Assembly: GCA_030150585.1 (NCBI GenBank)
Contig: JASLFM010000069.1
Coordinates: 1 to 5,907 of the forward strand
Direction: 5' to 3'
Source of the DNA: Acidovorax sp.
GTDB lineage: Bacteria > Pseudomonadota > Gammaproteobacteria > Burkholderiales > Burkholderiaceae_C
DNA length: 5,907 nucleotides
A model generated the notes under the pieces. That model saw only the letters and a list, made by a program, of their open reading frames with translations, was not told where the DNA came from and did no database searches. Shown one piece after another: positions 5,297 to 5,907 of this stretch; the stretch's first letter is position 1, and each line of letters starts with the position of its first letter. A program made the translations under genes and the position numbers.

Positions 5297-5907
5297 ATGC
5301 TCGACGACACCCTCAAAGCCCAACTGAAAGCCTATCTGGAGCGCCTGCAAAAGCCGGTGGAGCTCGTGGCCACGCTGGACGACGGGGCCACGTCGCGCGA
5401 GCTGCGCGAACTGTTGGAGGACATCCGCGCGCAGTCCGACAAGATCACCGTGGTCGAGAAGAACGACGCCGACGTACGCAAGCCCTCCTTCCTGATCACC
5501 AACCCCGGTACGGACACGGGCGTGCGCTTCGCGGGCGTGCCGCTGGGGCATGAATTCACCTCGCTGGTACTGGCCCTGCTGCAGGTGGGCGGCCACCCGA
5601 GCAAGGAAGCGGCCGACCTGCTGGAGCAGGTACGCAACCTCGACGGCGACTATCACTTCGAGACTTACTACTCGCTCACCTGCCACAACTGCCCGGACGT
5701 GGTGCAGGCGCTCAACCTCATGAGCGTGCTCAACCCGCGCATCACGCACACGGCCATCGACGGCGGCGTGTTCCAGAACGAAATCGAGGCGCGCGAGATC
5801 ATGGGCGTGCCCACCGTGTACCTCAACGGCCAGCACTTCGGCCAGGGGCGCATGGAGCTGGGTGAAATCGTGGCCAAGCTCGATACCGGCGCGGCCGCGC
5901 GCGACGC
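5297..5907 (+). CDS. ahpF: Alkyl hydroperoxide reductase subunit F, N-terminal 203 residues
   Basis: FAD-dependent NAD(P)H disulfide reductase that passes electrons to AhpC. Only the N-terminal part is in the window, of about 520 residues in the family; the frame is open to the right edge. The visible part is the tandem thioredoxin-fold domain: MLDDTLKAQLKAYLERL at the start, PSFLITNPG and GVPLGHEFTSLVLALL in the first fold, then YYSLTCHNCPDVVQALNLM with redox pair C129/C132 at the same positions as in E. coli, followed by MGVPTVYLNG and GQGRM. The FAD and NADH domains would lie beyond the edge. The ATG at 5297 has AAGG nine or so bases upstream. No convincing promoter is seen in the 104 bases after ahpC, so it is probably expressed by read-through of the ahpC terminator. 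Confidence 0.97.
   Translation, partial: MLDDTLKAQLKAYLERLQKPVELVATLDDGATSRELRELLEDIRAQSDKITVVEKNDADVRKPSFLITNPGTDTGVRFAGVPLGHEFTSLVLALLQVGGHPSKEAADLLEQVRNLDGDYHFETYYSLTCHNCPDVVQALNLMSVLNPRITHTAIDGGVFQNEIEAREIMGVPTVYLNGQHFGQGRMELGEIVAKLDTGAAARD

Noticed and set aside
4832..5836. A 334-codon minus-strand open frame opposite ahpC and ahpF.
   Set aside because: It runs through both genes and the terminator between them; the plus-strand proteins are unmistakable, so this is a shadow.

Overview
The window reads as chromosomal DNA of a high-GC betaproteobacterium. The bacterioferritin, AhpC and AhpF proteins and the codon use (third positions overwhelmingly G or C) look most like Burkholderiales, probably Comamonadaceae (Acidovorax-like). 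That placement is an inference from protein resemblance, not a search. No tRNA, rRNA, insertion sequence, CRISPR array or phage gene was seen. Nearly every base is coding or recognisable regulatory DNA.

Left part (1-3830, minus strand): an iron-uptake operon read right to left. It starts at a promoter whose -35 hexamer lies inside a near-perfect Fur box (3815-3829). The order is a candidate 25-residue cysteine-rich leader peptide (3734-3657), a DUF3649-type small membrane protein (3660-3352), a PepSY-TM inner-membrane protein (3355-1709), a DUF3325-type small membrane protein (1705-1376) and a TonB-dependent catecholate-type siderophore receptor (from 1338, cut off by the left edge). The first three reading frames overlap through ATGA stop/start junctions and the other gaps are 3 and 37 bases, so the set looks like one translationally coupled transcript. 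The likely division of labour is outer-membrane import of a ferric siderophore by the receptor, and iron release or reduction at the inner membrane by the PepSY protein with small membrane helpers.

Middle (3863-4384, minus strand): bacterioferritin (bfr) with a strong Shine-Dalgarno sequence and its own intrinsic terminator, which insulates it from the Fur operon. Right part (4617 to the edge, plus strand): ahpC, an intrinsic terminator, then ahpF (cut off by the right edge), together forming alkyl hydroperoxide reductase. bfr and ahpC diverge from a 232-base intergenic region containing an AT-rich island (about 4508-4560). The island holds a dyad and an OxyR-like 22-base-periodic element, and candidate promoters for both directions lie in it.

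Together the window joins iron import, iron storage and peroxide detoxification. The most interesting item is the cysteine-rich leader ORF. It has a good ribosome-binding site, lies just downstream of the Fur-box promoter, and its stop codon overlaps the start of the first membrane-protein gene, which itself has only a poor ribosome-binding site.
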